From positions 68,540,768 to 68,604,767 of the forward strand of contig OZ024826.1 of assembly GCA_964016985.1 (NCBI GenBank): 64,000 nucleotides of DNA, read 5' to 3'. The translations under genes and the position numbers were made by a program. The notes beneath the pieces were generated by a model. The model did not search any database and was not told the DNA's origin. It saw nothing but the letters and a program-made list of their open reading frames with translations. This stretch comes from Anodontia alba. Its lineage: Eukaryota; Mollusca; Bivalvia; Lucinida; Lucinidae. Position 1 is the stretch's first letter. Each line of letters opens with the position of its first letter. Below are positions 33,521 to 45,279 of the stretch, in pieces.

Positions 33521-34246
33521 TTGTACTGTAATGGTGATATTCCTCTTGATGAATTACAGAAAGGTATAAGGGCATTGAATGTGCCTGAGGCTCTGCCTGC
33601 GTCATCTGCGTCACCACCGCTTGCGTCACCGCCGACGGGGCTGTCATCAGAAAAGCGTGCTAAGCGCAACAAAACGAAAAATGCCAAAAACAAACATATG
33701 CACATTTAAAAAAAGCCGTCATCGATGAATTGAAAAAAGTCCTGGCACAAAGAATTGTTTCAGAATTGAAACTTGTTGACAGGCCCTTGTGTGATTATTT
33801 CAAGGCATATGAAATTGACGCATATTCTTACAAAGATCCCTCTGTGTTGTTCAAGAACAAAAAATCTCTGATCATTGATCAAATCAAAGACAACATAAAA
33901 GAGTACAATGGAGTCAAGTTCTCAATTGGTCTCTCTATTGAGTTCTTCCACGATGAAGGCGATGGGACTCAAAAGTTTGTCCTTGGCCAAAATCACGGCG
34001 AGCAATGTGCAGTTCTTGATGGGTCAAGATTAAGTGAATTCTATGACAAGCAAACTGCTTATTTGCAAACATGGATTGAGCAATTTACAAACACTGCTTC
34101 TGGGCTGCAAATAGCTCACTGTGTCAAACTATATTTGAACATTGCGAAGTATGAACCACAAGGGCTCATCATATATTCCTTTGCCTGAAGCACTGGCCAA
34201 CAAAAAAGCAATAATCAATTTAAATCAAAGCACTGAGAGTGCTGAT
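33521..34246 (+). pseudogene. Polinton DNA polymerase B, N-terminal part
   Basis: This is the N-terminal region of the protein-primed family B polymerase that copies Polinton DNA. It shows a variable start, then LIIDQIKDNIKEYNGVKFSI and EQFTNTASGLQIAHCVKLYL. The last recognisable part (GSSYIPLPEALANKKAIIN) lies in another frame. Breaks: a frameshift between about 33700 and 33730 and another at about 34155. It stops a few codons after KKAIIN, which is where the second part at 47735 takes up the protein. The exonuclease and palm motifs are all in that second part. Confidence 0.7.
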
Positions 34247-34824
34247 GGTGGCGGTTTCCTTAATTTCTATAAGCCTCTAGAATACATATCATCTGTACTT
34301 TCATTTTGTTCAATATTTCTTGATATGTAACTAAAGCAATGCCATTTTCGCTATACCATGTGTGCATTCTGCACAATTCAGAGTAACTAGTTTCAGTATC
34401 ATGAATATTTGATCCACATCACTGTGGTTCTGAACCCCTTTTAACCACATTTTTATTTAATTTCCCTGTACTGTGTACAGTAACATTATTTATAATCAGA
34501 TAACACACTGTTTTTTTTTGTTGTTGTTTTTTATTTTTCAAGTATGAAATACTTACATGTTTCTTATTTCTTAAAGGACTGAAAGGATTGTAAGTTGTGG
34601 GTATTCATTACAACTACCCTATCAATAACCTTCAAATAAGTACCAACCACATATGTTTTGTGTAGAAATTATAATTAAAAAGATAATCTGGATAATCATC
34701 TAGAGTGCTTAAATGTACATAGTTCTGGCCTTTTACCATTTACCGTCTGTCATTCCATCCATTTGAGGAGTCATTATGTCCATTCTATTATATATATATA
34801 TATATTGTATCTACATGTAGAAAC
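34247..34824. other. start of the 13.5 kb block splitting the Polinton
   Basis: The block opens with GGTGGCGGTTT (34247-34257), the inverse of AAACCGCCACC at 47732-47742. The rest is AT-rich with a T/G run (34508-34530) and a TA repeat (34790-34806). No gene. Confidence 0.45.
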
Positions 34825-36590
34825 AAACAAGAGCTCTACAAGCGGAGGCATCATATGCCCTTGGCAAGTAATAAGATGTAGCACGTATACGAACTACTGT
34901 GCAGTTCTGTGCTCCAGATCTGTGTAAATTTGTAAGTGGAGTTAGCTGGAAACCAAAAAATTACCAAAAATTTCAAAGGGACATAATGCTGCTACTATTT
35001 GTTGGACTGTAATTTTGAAATAATATGTGCTGCTCCACATCATGGTCAAACTACAAATCAAGTTTCAGCTTGATTGGATGTAAACTATATGAGGAGTTAG
35101 CCGGGAACAAAAGATTAACAGAATTTTAAAGAGGCATAACTCTGCTAATATTTGGTGTACTGTAACCTCCTAATAATATGTACTGCTCCACACCACGGTC
35201 TAACAATAAATCGCTTTTCAGCATGATTGGATGTAAACTATAGAAGGAGTTAGCCAGAAATGCAAAGTTTATGGAAATTTTTAATGGGGCATAACTCTGG
35301 TAATATTTGATGTTTGGTAACCTCAAAATAATATGTGCTGCTCCACATTATGTTCTTATTATAAATCGAGTTTAAGCTCAGTGTAAGTATTTACAAAGTA
35401 TTTACAAAGTTTCAGTTTGATTGAGTGTAAACTATAGGAGTTAGCCAGAAACGAAAAGATGACAGTATTTTCAAAGGGGCATAGCTCTGCTAATATATGG
35501 TGGACTGTAACCTCAAAATAATATGCCCTGCTCCACTTCATGGTGTAACTATAAATCAAGTTTCAGCTTGATCCAATGTAAACTGTAGTAGGAATAAGCC
35601 GGAAACAAAAAATTTACAGAAATTTTCAAAGGGGCATAACTGCCAATATTTGGTGGATTGTAACCTTGAAATAATTTGCGCTGCTCCACATCATGTTCTT
35701 ACTATAAATCAAGTTTAAGCGCGATCAAATGTAAACTGTAGGAGGAGTTAGCTGGGGAAGTGAAAAATTTACTAAAAATTTCAAAGGAACATAACTCTGC
35801 TGATATTTGGTGGACTGTAACCTCGAATAAATATGAGCTGCTCGATATGGTCTAACTATAAATCAAGTTTCAGCTTGATCCGATGTAAACTGTAGGAGGA
35901 GTTGGCCAGAAACAAAAAGTTTACCGAAATATTCCAAGGGACATAACTCTGTTAATATTTGGTGGAGTGTGGCCTCAAAACAACATGCGCTGCATCACAT
36001 CATGGTCTACCTACAAATCAAACTTCAGCTTGATCGGATGTAAACTGTAGGAGAAGCTAGCAAGAAACGAAAAAATTTAGCGAAATTTTCAAAGGGTCAT
36101 TATTCTGCTAATATTTGATGGACTGTAACCTCGAACAAATAAGCACTGTTCCACATCATGATCTAACTGTAAATCAAGTTTCAGCTTGATCCGATGTAAA
36201 CTGTAGGAGGATTTAGTCAGAAACGAAAAGTTTACTGAAATTTTCAAAGGGACATATCTCTGCTAATATTAGGTGGACTGTAACCTTGAAATAATATGCA
36301 CTGTTCCACATCATGGTCTAAGTATAAATCAAGTTTCAGCTTGATTGGATGTAAACTGTAGGAGGAGTTAGCTGGAAACAAAACACTTACAGGAATTTTC
36401 AAAGGGGCATAACCCTGTTAGTATTTGGTGGACTGTAACCCCGAAATATTATGTGTTGCTCCACATCATGGTCTATTTATAAACCAAGATTCAGCCTGAT
36501 GGGATTTAACTGTAGGAGGAGTTAGCTGGAAACAAAAAAGTTTATGGCTTCAGACCCCATAACCTAATACGCCCTGTTTGAAAAACGGGT
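34825..36590 (+). mobile_element. tandem-repeat element E
   Basis: The left end AAACAAGAGCTCT is followed by a GGCATCATATGCCC hairpin. About ten units of roughly 155 bp follow, with AAATCAAGTTTCAGCTTGAT, GTAAACTGTAGGAGGAGTTA, TTTTCAAAGGGGCATAACTC and GCTGCTCCACATCATGGTCT. The array ends near a weak hairpin (CCCTGTTT/AAACGGG) and ATAATAAA. Same architecture as A and B, different internal sequence. No ORF. Confidence 0.65.
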
Positions 36591-37030
36591 ATAATAAAAA
36601 CAGTAGTGAGCTTAAAGATATTCAGATGCATCCCCTAATTTCAGAATATTTCAAATTACGGTAAAAATATTGGTAAAATGAAAATTATGTTGAAAACCCC
36701 ATTTGGAAATTCCTAAAAAGGGAAGAGACCTTTTCTCTCTGTATACATTCTTTGAATATTTTCAAATTAAATTTTTTTAAAACATTTTTTAAAAAAATTT
36801 CATAAGAACCACTGTTGTAAGTACATGTATTTGGAATGTTTTCAAATTAAAGTTTTTAAAACATTTTTATAAATTTTTCACAAGAACCAATGATGTAAGT
36901 ATTTGGAATATTTCAGTAAGGTTTTCACCATTTGACTGGCTAGTCACGTGTCTTTCTTTTTAGCACATTTACAACCAAAAGTGAAATAAGAGGATGCATC
37001 TGCTTTAATCTATGAAAAATATTTGTGGTT
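36591..37030. other. no gene seen
   Basis: AT-rich. A phrase with TTTGGAATATTTTCAAATTAAA recurs two to three times between 36750 and 36910 as a weak tandem repeat of about 75-80 bp. Confidence 0.35.
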
Positions 37031-37360
37031 CATTACGAAAACACGCCTATTCAAATATACTGAACATTTTAACTACCAAAAAATACGAAAACACGCCTAT
37101 TCAAATATACTGAACATTTTAACTACCAAAAAATGAAAATTTTCAGATAAAAATCTGGATATTTCTCATACTTCTGGTCAAAACATAGATTGTGGGTACT
37201 CGTTAGAACTGCCTCAGCGAGGCGGTTCTAATGAGTATCCACAATCTATGCTTCTGGACAGAAATAAGAAAATTAATGTATACCCCTGTAAACCCCAGTT
37301 TTACTATATAAAAGTGGGGTTTAAGGGGGGTCAATATTATATAGGCATGTTTTCGTGATG
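37031..37360. mobile_element. hairpin MITE, copy 1
   Basis: The ends are inverted: CATTACGAAAACACGCCTAT on the left and ATAGGCATGTTTTCGTGATG on the right, 20 bp with two mismatches. A 50-bp direct duplication lies at the left (ACGAAAACACGCCTATTC at 37035 and 37085). The centre is a long hairpin (37184-37250) with 26-bp arms such as CATAGATTGTGGGTACTCGT. A second copy is at 54410-54646. No ORF. Confidence 0.8.
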
Positions 37361-37387
37361 TAAAATGCGGTTTCACAAAATCCAAAA

Positions 37388-37570
37388 TCAAGCTTCGAAT
37401 TCAACTGTGATTTTTGTTTGTCTCAGCTCTCTGCACTCTTCATATACACCGTGTATCATAGAATCCGGAACTTGGTACCACTTCAGTCGATAAACAACTA
37501 TGAAAATGGCTGGAATGGCACGTAGCCAGGTCAGTAGAACTTTTTTTCGACGCCTTTTAATGAGTGTCAT
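37388..37570 (-). CDS. possible 5' exon: basic N-terminus plus membrane anchor
   Basis: The 60-residue frame begins MTLIKRRRKK, then has a hydrophobic stretch (LLTWLRAIPAIFIVVYRL) typical of a type II signal-anchor, then WYQVPDSMIHGVYEECREL. This looks more protein-like than the surrounding frames and could be the first exon or a captured piece of a membrane protein. Part of it (VVYRLKWYQVPDSMIHG) is repeated in inverted orientation at 40265-40321. I do not recognise the family. Confidence 0.3.
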   Translation of the reverse strand: MTLIKRRRKKVLLTWLRAIPAIFIVVYRLKWYQVPDSMIHGVYEECRELRQTKITVEFEA

Positions 37571-40321
37571 CCTTTGAAATGAAAAGTATTAGTTCCTAGA
37601 GACATCTGACTGTTGTCCATGCCCGTGATTTTTCAAAAATATTTCTGTATTTCGCTAAAAACACTTGGAATCCTGCGAGCTGGTACTTTTCAAAACAACG
37701 TGTCTCCTCGAAAACATGATCGTTTCGGCATTGTTTAAAGCATTTTCCTGTTCTTTTTCAATGTCAAAACATTCAGCATATTAAGACTCACCTTCGGTAT
37801 AAGTTTCATTTGCAACGACAATGATTTGACTGAATTATTCTCGAAAACACGAGTTTCTGGGAGTACGGCAATTTGGAAGTTCTGTGTACGGCAGCTTGAA
37901 AAACATAATAAATTTACAGTGCAGCAACTTGCTTCGATATAACGCAGCAAAACTGTCCGATTTCCATGCATTATGTTTGTTAAACTTGTCTCTTTGCAGG
38001 TTTTAATGCCTTTCACATGTGGCTATTGCCCTACATCTTCCAATCTTTTACGAATGATAAGAATAATTACAAATGCTGATGCAAACCTTGCCAATGCTTT
38101 CAAACGCCTTTGAATAAAGTTAATACACAACGATTGCTTGCCAATATTCGTTTATCGGCAGTTATTCTTCACATTTTACCAAGAGTAAAGTTGTATTTTA
38201 GATGGCATATTTAATCAAGATAACTGGCTTAATCATTAAATAAGCCGACATAGGTATACATTTTCTTGTGGCACGCATTTATATGCTATGCGTTTCTTAT
38301 TTTGATGGTTTCTAGAAAATTTCACCATGAGTATACTTTTCTTCTGCAGTTTCTCTATCAATTACTAATAATACGTGCTGCTTCGTTTGCGTGCATGCAC
38401 GCTCTGAAAATACAGGGAAAATGCTAATGAATACTCTACAAATGCCTTACCAACGTTACAAGTGTAACGTGCAATCAATACGAACAGCTTGTCAATTCTT
38501 AAGAATGCGTTGCGAAAAAAGGAGAATGTGCTTTCCCTGCGAATATAAGGAGCATGTTTCTAATATTCGTAACACCCCCAAAACGTCAGCGAATGCTTAT
38601 GAACACTTGTGAATGTTTGACAATCATTTTACGATCATTACGAATTGGCGACAAATGACATTCGCAAACACATTCGCCATAGTGTGAGAGCACTATAAGA
38701 AATGGGGAATTTCCACTCCTTTCACCAGATACAAAGGACAACGTGCATTAACAGAACTTTTTTGGCCCCTTGGGCCATCCATAAAAATTGTTTGTTTGCT
38801 GTCCCCTGACCGACTCACTATTTTACCCCCACTCAATAATTTATTGACATCTGGCGATTTTTTCACACATTTTTATTGGGAAAAGTCTTTATGATTCAAT
38901 GTTTGTTTTAATTTTGAACATCACTCTGACAATAATTCAAATGTTTTACTTAACAGCGGAGAATAGGTCATTAACTACTAGGCATTGAATCCACGAAGAT
39001 TATTTAACATCACAAGTTTATCAAAAAAAATCACCTACCTACCGACCCACCCTGAGAATTCTGGGTAGGGTGACAGCAAACAAAAATATTTTTAAGGATG
39101 GTCTTGTGATGCCAACAAATCAAAGTTGTAGTCAAGAAATTTCTTTGAGCTGATTTTTTTTTTTTTTTTTTTTTTTTTAAATAAGATCAATGATCCTTCT
39201 GTCCAAGTTCACTAACATTCAGGGTTTGTGGTTGCTATGGTAACAGAAAATGGCCGCCGAAGTAGCCTAAATCCTGTGAAATCGAGTTTTTTGGCCTGAA
39301 TTCCCCTCGTTACAGCACGTTTTCAAAAATTAAATACAAGCACAGCTGAATATCAAAAATATATTTTTCATTCTATACATGTGATGAGGTTTAGCATCTG
39401 TTAAAATATCTTTTTGTAATCAGCTATGCTTTCTCCAAAGCCATCCACAACAAAATTTCAGATCCCATAAGAATTATGTTTATGCAGGGTGCACAATATG
39501 CTCCTCGAGGGAGCACATTTTGTAGGGAGCATAGTTTGACTGTACAGAGTTCCGTTAAGCATAAAAGGTGTCTGCGAGCCCTCAATAAATAAAAATTCAA
39601 ATGCGCATGCTCAGTCACTCAGAGGGCTATGGGTCCAATGGGTCCAGTTCTTTTGTTGATTTTAAATAAGACTAGGCATAACTTGCCCCAGAGTTGAGAT
39701 TTTGATGAGTTGGTGGTGGCTGGAGGGGGAGCGTTGCTTCTGGGTGCCTTGGGTTGGCCTCATTTGCAGATTGTGGCGTTCCCTGAACTGCATCGCCCAC
39801 TATTTGGAGTATTATCTGTTTCTTGGCAATGCTAATCGCCGTACAGTTAGTGAAAAAGTCGCCGTCCTATACTTCTGTGCAGTGTCGCAAGTTGCCGTAC
39901 TCAAGTGCTTCGCGACTTTTCCTGTTTTCATCGAGTTCCAGAACAGTTCGGAGAAAAATTTTAAAAAAATATGAACAGCAGGCATGGCAATGCGTGTGGA
40001 ACATAGTGAAATGGAATTTATCGCAGTTGTTTGTGCGATAAACGGGCGTGTTACAAAGATGACACATATTTTCGCGGTACCAGGCTGCTCGTTTTGCACT
40101 GAAAAATGAACTTTAAACCATTTTCATGTCATTTCAGGGGGTGCATTTAAAACTAAAATGTCTTCGATAAATGAGGAATGTTTATTTAGTGCACAATACC
40201 TCGACAGAACATTATGATAAAGGATTTTCTTACCCTGGACATAATCCAATTCGTTTGTTTATGAGTTGTTTATCGACTGAAGTGGTACCAAGTTCCGGAT
40301 TCTATGATACACGGTGTATAT
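37442..40321. repeat. segment bounded by 57-bp perfect inverted repeats
   Basis: Arms 37442-37498 and 40265-40321 are exact reverse complements, with GGAACTTGGTACCACTTCAG inside. The right arm ends exactly where tandem element F starts, so its original extent is unknown. The 2.77 kb interior has no recognised gene. It has low-complexity stretches, a poly-T run at about 39150-39178 and phrases such as GCATGCACGC. It may be a DNA transposon with terminal inverted repeats or an inverted duplication. Confidence 0.6.
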
Positions 40322-41300
40322 AAACAAGAGGACCATGGTGGTCATTAACGCTCACCTGTGCCTAAAAGGTCAAATTTTAACTGATGAAGCTATGCAACAA
40401 ACAAGTTTCTACTACATAATACTGTCAGGGGAGATAACAAAAAACAACAAAAAAAAAACAACACAGCATCCAGAGTTGTGGTCCTTACATGCAACACACC
40501 TTTTTAACCTCATGTACAATTCTACCAAGTATCATCAATGTATCTTCCATGGCGCTTAAGTTATGACAATCACATGGTTTCCACTGACAAATACTGTCAG
40601 GGGAGTGAACTCAAAAACTTCAGTATTCTAAGTTACAGTTTTTGTATACGACTAACCTTCTTACCTCCTGTTCAATCCTACCAAGTACTATCAATATATT
40701 TCAACGGGTGTTGGACTTACAAGGTCTCTATTACCAAAAACTGACAGGGGAGATACCTAAAAAATTGCAGTACCTAGAGTTGTAGATCTTGTACAAGACG
40801 CGTCTTCTCAACATCTTGTACAATTCTCCTTAATATCATCGATATATCTGAAATGGTGTTGAAGTTATGGCAATCATAAGGTTTCCATTACCAAATACTG
40901 TCAGGGGAGATAACTAAAAACTGTGGCATCTAGAGTTGTGATTCTTTTGTGTGACATGCTTTCTCAACCTTATGTACAATCCTACCAAGTATCATCAATG
41001 TATCTGAAAAGATGTTGGAGTTACCAAGATCACAAAGTTTCTATTAGGGGAGATAATTCTAAACCACAGCACCTGAAGTTGTAGTTTATGCAACACATCT
41101 TCTCAACCTCATGTACAATCCTACTGAGTTCAATCAATATATCTGAAAGGGTGTTGGAGTTATCAAATCCACAAGGTTTCTTTTACTAAATACCGTCAGG
41201 GCAGATGACTAAATAACTGTGGGACCTAGAGTTGTAGTTCTTGTATGTGCCACACCTTCTCAATTCTTTCAAAAGATATGTTCTGGGAGCTCAATGAAAG
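40322..41300 (+). mobile_element. tandem-repeat element F
   Basis: The left end is AAACAAGAGGACCATGGTGGTC, with hairpin GACCA/TGGTC, followed by GCTCACCTGTGCC. About five to six units of roughly 150-155 bp follow, with CCTACCAAGTATCATCAATG, TGTCAGGGGAGATAACTAAA and TAGAGTTGTAGTTCTTGTA. No right-end hairpin was found; the array decays after 41270. Confidence 0.6.
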
Positions 41301-42515
41301 CATGCTACCAAGATGTTTCTAGAAGTCCTAGTTAGTACCCACAACATATGTTTACTAGGGGAAATAAGAAAATATGTACCTAAGCACTCCTTTAATCTGG
41401 AGCTCTGAAATGTAGACATTTCTAGTCTGATTCTCTTGATGTTAATACATTTTAAGATTTTTTTTTTTTTTTTTATCCATTTCAAAAGGTACAATTTATC
41501 TGACCAGCAAGAGAAACTGGGCCTAATTCAAAACCATATTATTTAAGTAGTTGTGGTCATGATACACTCAAATTACACAAACCTTATTCCAAACTCATAA
41601 ATCTGTAAAATAATGATGAATCAGAATGTTCAGACCAACAGACATGGACCCCAGAATAAAGGGTATAATCAGGCATCCATGGACAGTAAGCCTTACTTGG
41701 TAAGCAAGCTTTGCCCACCATGCCCATAAGCCTGAACAAAAGACATGTCCAGGATTTTGGAAGTCTACTTATGAAATCAGTAAAAAAAGTAACCATTTCT
41801 TAAATCAGAATATTTTCTGACTAATTTTTATGAGACAACTAATCTATCTATATTCCGTGCATTCATTACTGTTTTTGCCTGGCAAGAAATAGAAACAAAA
41901 TACTGGGACTATTTATACACACACACACACACACACATCAGATAACTTAAGCATGTGTCATAAATTAATGTTTTCATTTCTTGAAAAGCTTAAATTATGG
42001 GGAATATTCACCAGATAATCTATTTATCTGAGGATTCTTGGTACTATTTCATTTAATAATGTAACTCTTATATAACTGGCAAGAAATAAGAACAAATACC
42101 TGTTTGCTTTAAAAAGTTACAACGTGTATTAATAAATGTGCTAAAATCTGATGACAAAATACAGCTGTATTGCGTTATGCATATTCTGGTATATTTCCAC
42201 AAGACAAACAATCAATTTGAGGATTTCTTGTGTTCATTTCAATTTGGAGAGTTAAACTCTGTATAAATATGAACAAATAAAAATCAAAATATAGCCTTAC
42301 TCTTAAAAATGTACACTTAATATAGCTCAAACAAGTGGACAGGGTCACTTATACTGACATATCTGGACAAAATATTACAAATTGAGGCATAATCACTTAT
42401 AAGTTATCGATTTTAAAGTTAACACATTATTTATTTTTACTTCGATTGCACAGAAAGCTCAGCAATCTTATGCACTTGTTCTATAAGACATGGATGTTGG
42501 TGTTTTGTGAATGTG
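41301..42515. other. no gene seen; CA repeat
   Basis: AT-rich. A poly-T run lies near 41459-41474 and an AC repeat at 41917-41938. The phrase GGCAAGAAATAAGAACAAATA recurs near 41880 and 42080, with a weaker third copy near 42262, as a loose repeat. Confidence 0.35.
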
Positions 42516-42750
42516 TGATAGAGGAACCCAGATTACACAGGGAAAACCATCGACCAGGGCTACCCCACCCTGTTTTATGCCTGATCCCGGTGCCCCATAA
42601 ATCCAACGTCGGCTGCAGTGGGTTATTCACATTGGGCACCATTAAAGGAAACTAAGGAGGGAAAGGGTGTTGGATGCAGGACTGAAACCTGTGACCTCTA
42701 GCTTGCAAGTGCTCTACCCAACTGAGCTAACCAGATGGCTGTACCGCCAA
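42516..42750 (-). mobile_element. tRNA-derived SINE, second type
   Basis: On the minus strand the head reads GGTTAGCTCAGTTGGGTAGAGC (box A region, 42735-42714), followed by GGTTTCAGTCC (box B, 42689-42679). That is the RNA polymerase III promoter layout of a tRNA. The body lacks a full cloverleaf, so it is a SINE head and not a tRNA gene. Confidence 0.6.
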
Positions 42751-42794
42751 TCACCACACCAGGATTTTTTGATGCCTGAATAAATGTGTGTGTG

Positions 42795-42975
42795 TGTTTT
42801 GACGATTTTTTGTTTTTGATTTGGGTTTTATGTCTCTTTCAAGAATATTTCACTTATATTGAGCCGATCGTTCATCAAAGGTGGGCGAAAACCGGAGTAC
42901 CCAGGGAAAAAACACCTGACCATCCGTAAGCAGAACACGGCTTTCCCACATGCACGCTTTCAAGTGCCCTCCAGT
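42795..42975. mobile_element. SINE body/tail fragment
   Basis: Contains GGGTTTTATGTCTCTTTCAA and AAAACCGGAGTACCCAGGGA, phrases I associate with conserved central and 3' parts of metazoan SINEs. It is separated from the head at 42516-42750 by a TG repeat. Confidence 0.4.
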
Positions 42976-44586
42976 GAAAAAGCAGGGATAAAGTAGGGCT
43001 CAAAATTTTGAAAAAATAGGGCAAAAGTAGGAATTTAAATCATGAAAAGTAGGGATAGTAGGGATGTTCTGAGTGTTTTCAGACTTAGAAAAAAAAGATA
43101 TAATAAGAAAACAGTTTTCTCTGAACAATAACACTATATCACCATGGTAAGGAATAACAAAATAAATGTTCCAAAAAAGGAGTCACAACTGAAGTAAAAA
43201 TATTTCATATTTTGCATCGTGACTGCTCAGATTGGCACTGTTGCATCTTCCAAATTGTATTCAGCATTCCCATTTACCCTCTGCAGAGGGTTTTTTATCC
43301 CCTCAAAATTTGTCTTATACCCCTAAATTTGAAAAGAGTAGTATACTGCTTTACAATGGGCGTACAAAAATAAGAGAACAGAGCAGATTTACCCCCAGTT
43401 TCAAAATGCAGTGGGAATCCTGATATTAACAGCAGTGCTTTCACTGAATTTCAAAGCAAGCCAGAATCGAGAAAAAAAACGTCTTTATATACAGGCCCAC
43501 AAGATCCCACTACAATCTGATGTTCCAGTGCACAAAATGTCAGCATTGGTTCCATCCAGAGTGCCAAGATATCAAACTGAAAGCGTGCCAGTTGAAACAT
43601 TCAAGAACTGTTGGATGTTTTGAATGTTGACTAAAATGAAAACTGCATGTAGCAACTGAGTAAATGTTATCAATTTATTCTAATGGATCTATTTCCTTTC
43701 AAATTCTCTGTTAATACTACTACTGAATGTCTTTTCTAGCGACTGATTTTGCTTCTTTTTCCCGGCCTTCCACTTAATACTTTTCATGCATATGTGTATC
43801 TCGGATACACTACGGAGCTTCCATGGAACTTTATCATATCACTGATACAAAATTTAAATGACTGACAGACCTTGACCACGGAACTTTCATGGATTCATGG
43901 AATTTTTACGGATTCACTGAAGTTCCTTAAACTCATAGAACTTTCACAGATTTACAGACAGTTACAATAACTCTTGTCATATAAATTTAGCAAAAGATGA
44001 GTGATAAAATAAAATGTACCGTTGGCCTACCTGAAACGCATTTTACTGCTTCAGGAATTTTGCTGGAGATCTTGAAACTTTTCTGCTTTTCGGACGTTAT
44101 TTTTAGCGAGCCTATACATGAACTACAAAAAATCTTCGAGAAAATATCATTTCTATCGAAGAAAATTATTACTATGGCGGAAATCACTGTGATTGGGTCG
44201 GACTTGATTCACAGTTTTCTTAGTATCCGGTACATCCAGAAGGCACAAAGTGAAAGGCACAGTAGCCTGGTGGCCGCAGGATTGTAATACCGCAAAAATG
44301 TAAATAAAACATTATTTTTATTTATTTATTTATTTTTTTATTTATTTATTTTGTCAAAAAATATTTATAAATACTTTTCATAAAAACATATATCAAAGCG
44401 ACCGTTTAGGAAAAACGTGCTGTAAATACATATGTAACCGCACTGTACTTTACTTTTTCAAAATATTCATGCGAAGTGATTTCGGCCGAAACTGTTTATG
44501 GTGAATAGCCTAAAAAAACTGCTGATGCTTTATCACATATTTATACCTTTCTTTGATATGCTTTCGGAGACTTTCGGAGAATTTTT
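42976..44586. other. no gene supported
   Basis: Includes a run of related AGGGAT phrases near 43010-43065 and ATTTATTT microsatellites at 44312-44350. A 96-residue plus-strand frame (43997-44287) has a hydrophobic middle but no motif I know. Confidence 0.35.
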
Positions 44587-45279
44587 TGGTCGGGTATGAA
44601 ACCCACAGACCGGAACCCCATGACCGAGACCCGGCACCGTGACCAAAACTTCTATACTGGATTGCAAGACTAATATGTTTTTAACTTTGTCCATTTTGGG
44701 TTTATATTATGAAGTATTAAATATACATTAACCAACAAAAAGGAAATTTAGATCGGACCTGTAGTTATTTTTTAAACTCAGATTTACTGTTTCAAGGGGT
44801 ATGAAACCCACAGACCACCCATTCTCCGGTTTTTTGAAGTTTTTTCTATAATGTTCAATAAACAATCAATTTCTTTGTTGCACAGGTCTTTCAAATACAA
44901 AAATGAATTATATATGGCTAGCTGAAGCTATAAAAGAAACGTTAAAGTGTTGAATTTTACGATTTTCATATATTTATTATGTTTCTAAAACTAGAACAGG
45001 TAGAAAATTTGATAATAACCACAATGTCCCTATTCTACAGAAATGTACCGAATGGTAAACACCAATTCAGTCAGTGCATACAAATGCACAATAGGCTAAT
45101 TGTGTTATATATAGTAATATAATGATAGAAAATACGAACTAGGTTGAATTAAATAATAGTAATAATAATAATAAAAAAAAAATATTATTATCAACATCAT
45201 CTATAATGTTACGTTTGGCATGTAATAAGAACAAAGAAATAGAAAAGCCTGCGCATGTGTGGGGTTAAGCTGATAACAA

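Noticed and set aside
42679..42745. Second tRNA gene candidate
   Set aside because: Pol III boxes only; anticodon arm mismatched and fused to a repeat body.
43997..44287. 96-residue plus-strand frame
   Set aside because: No recognisable family, no signal or splice context; kept only as a note.
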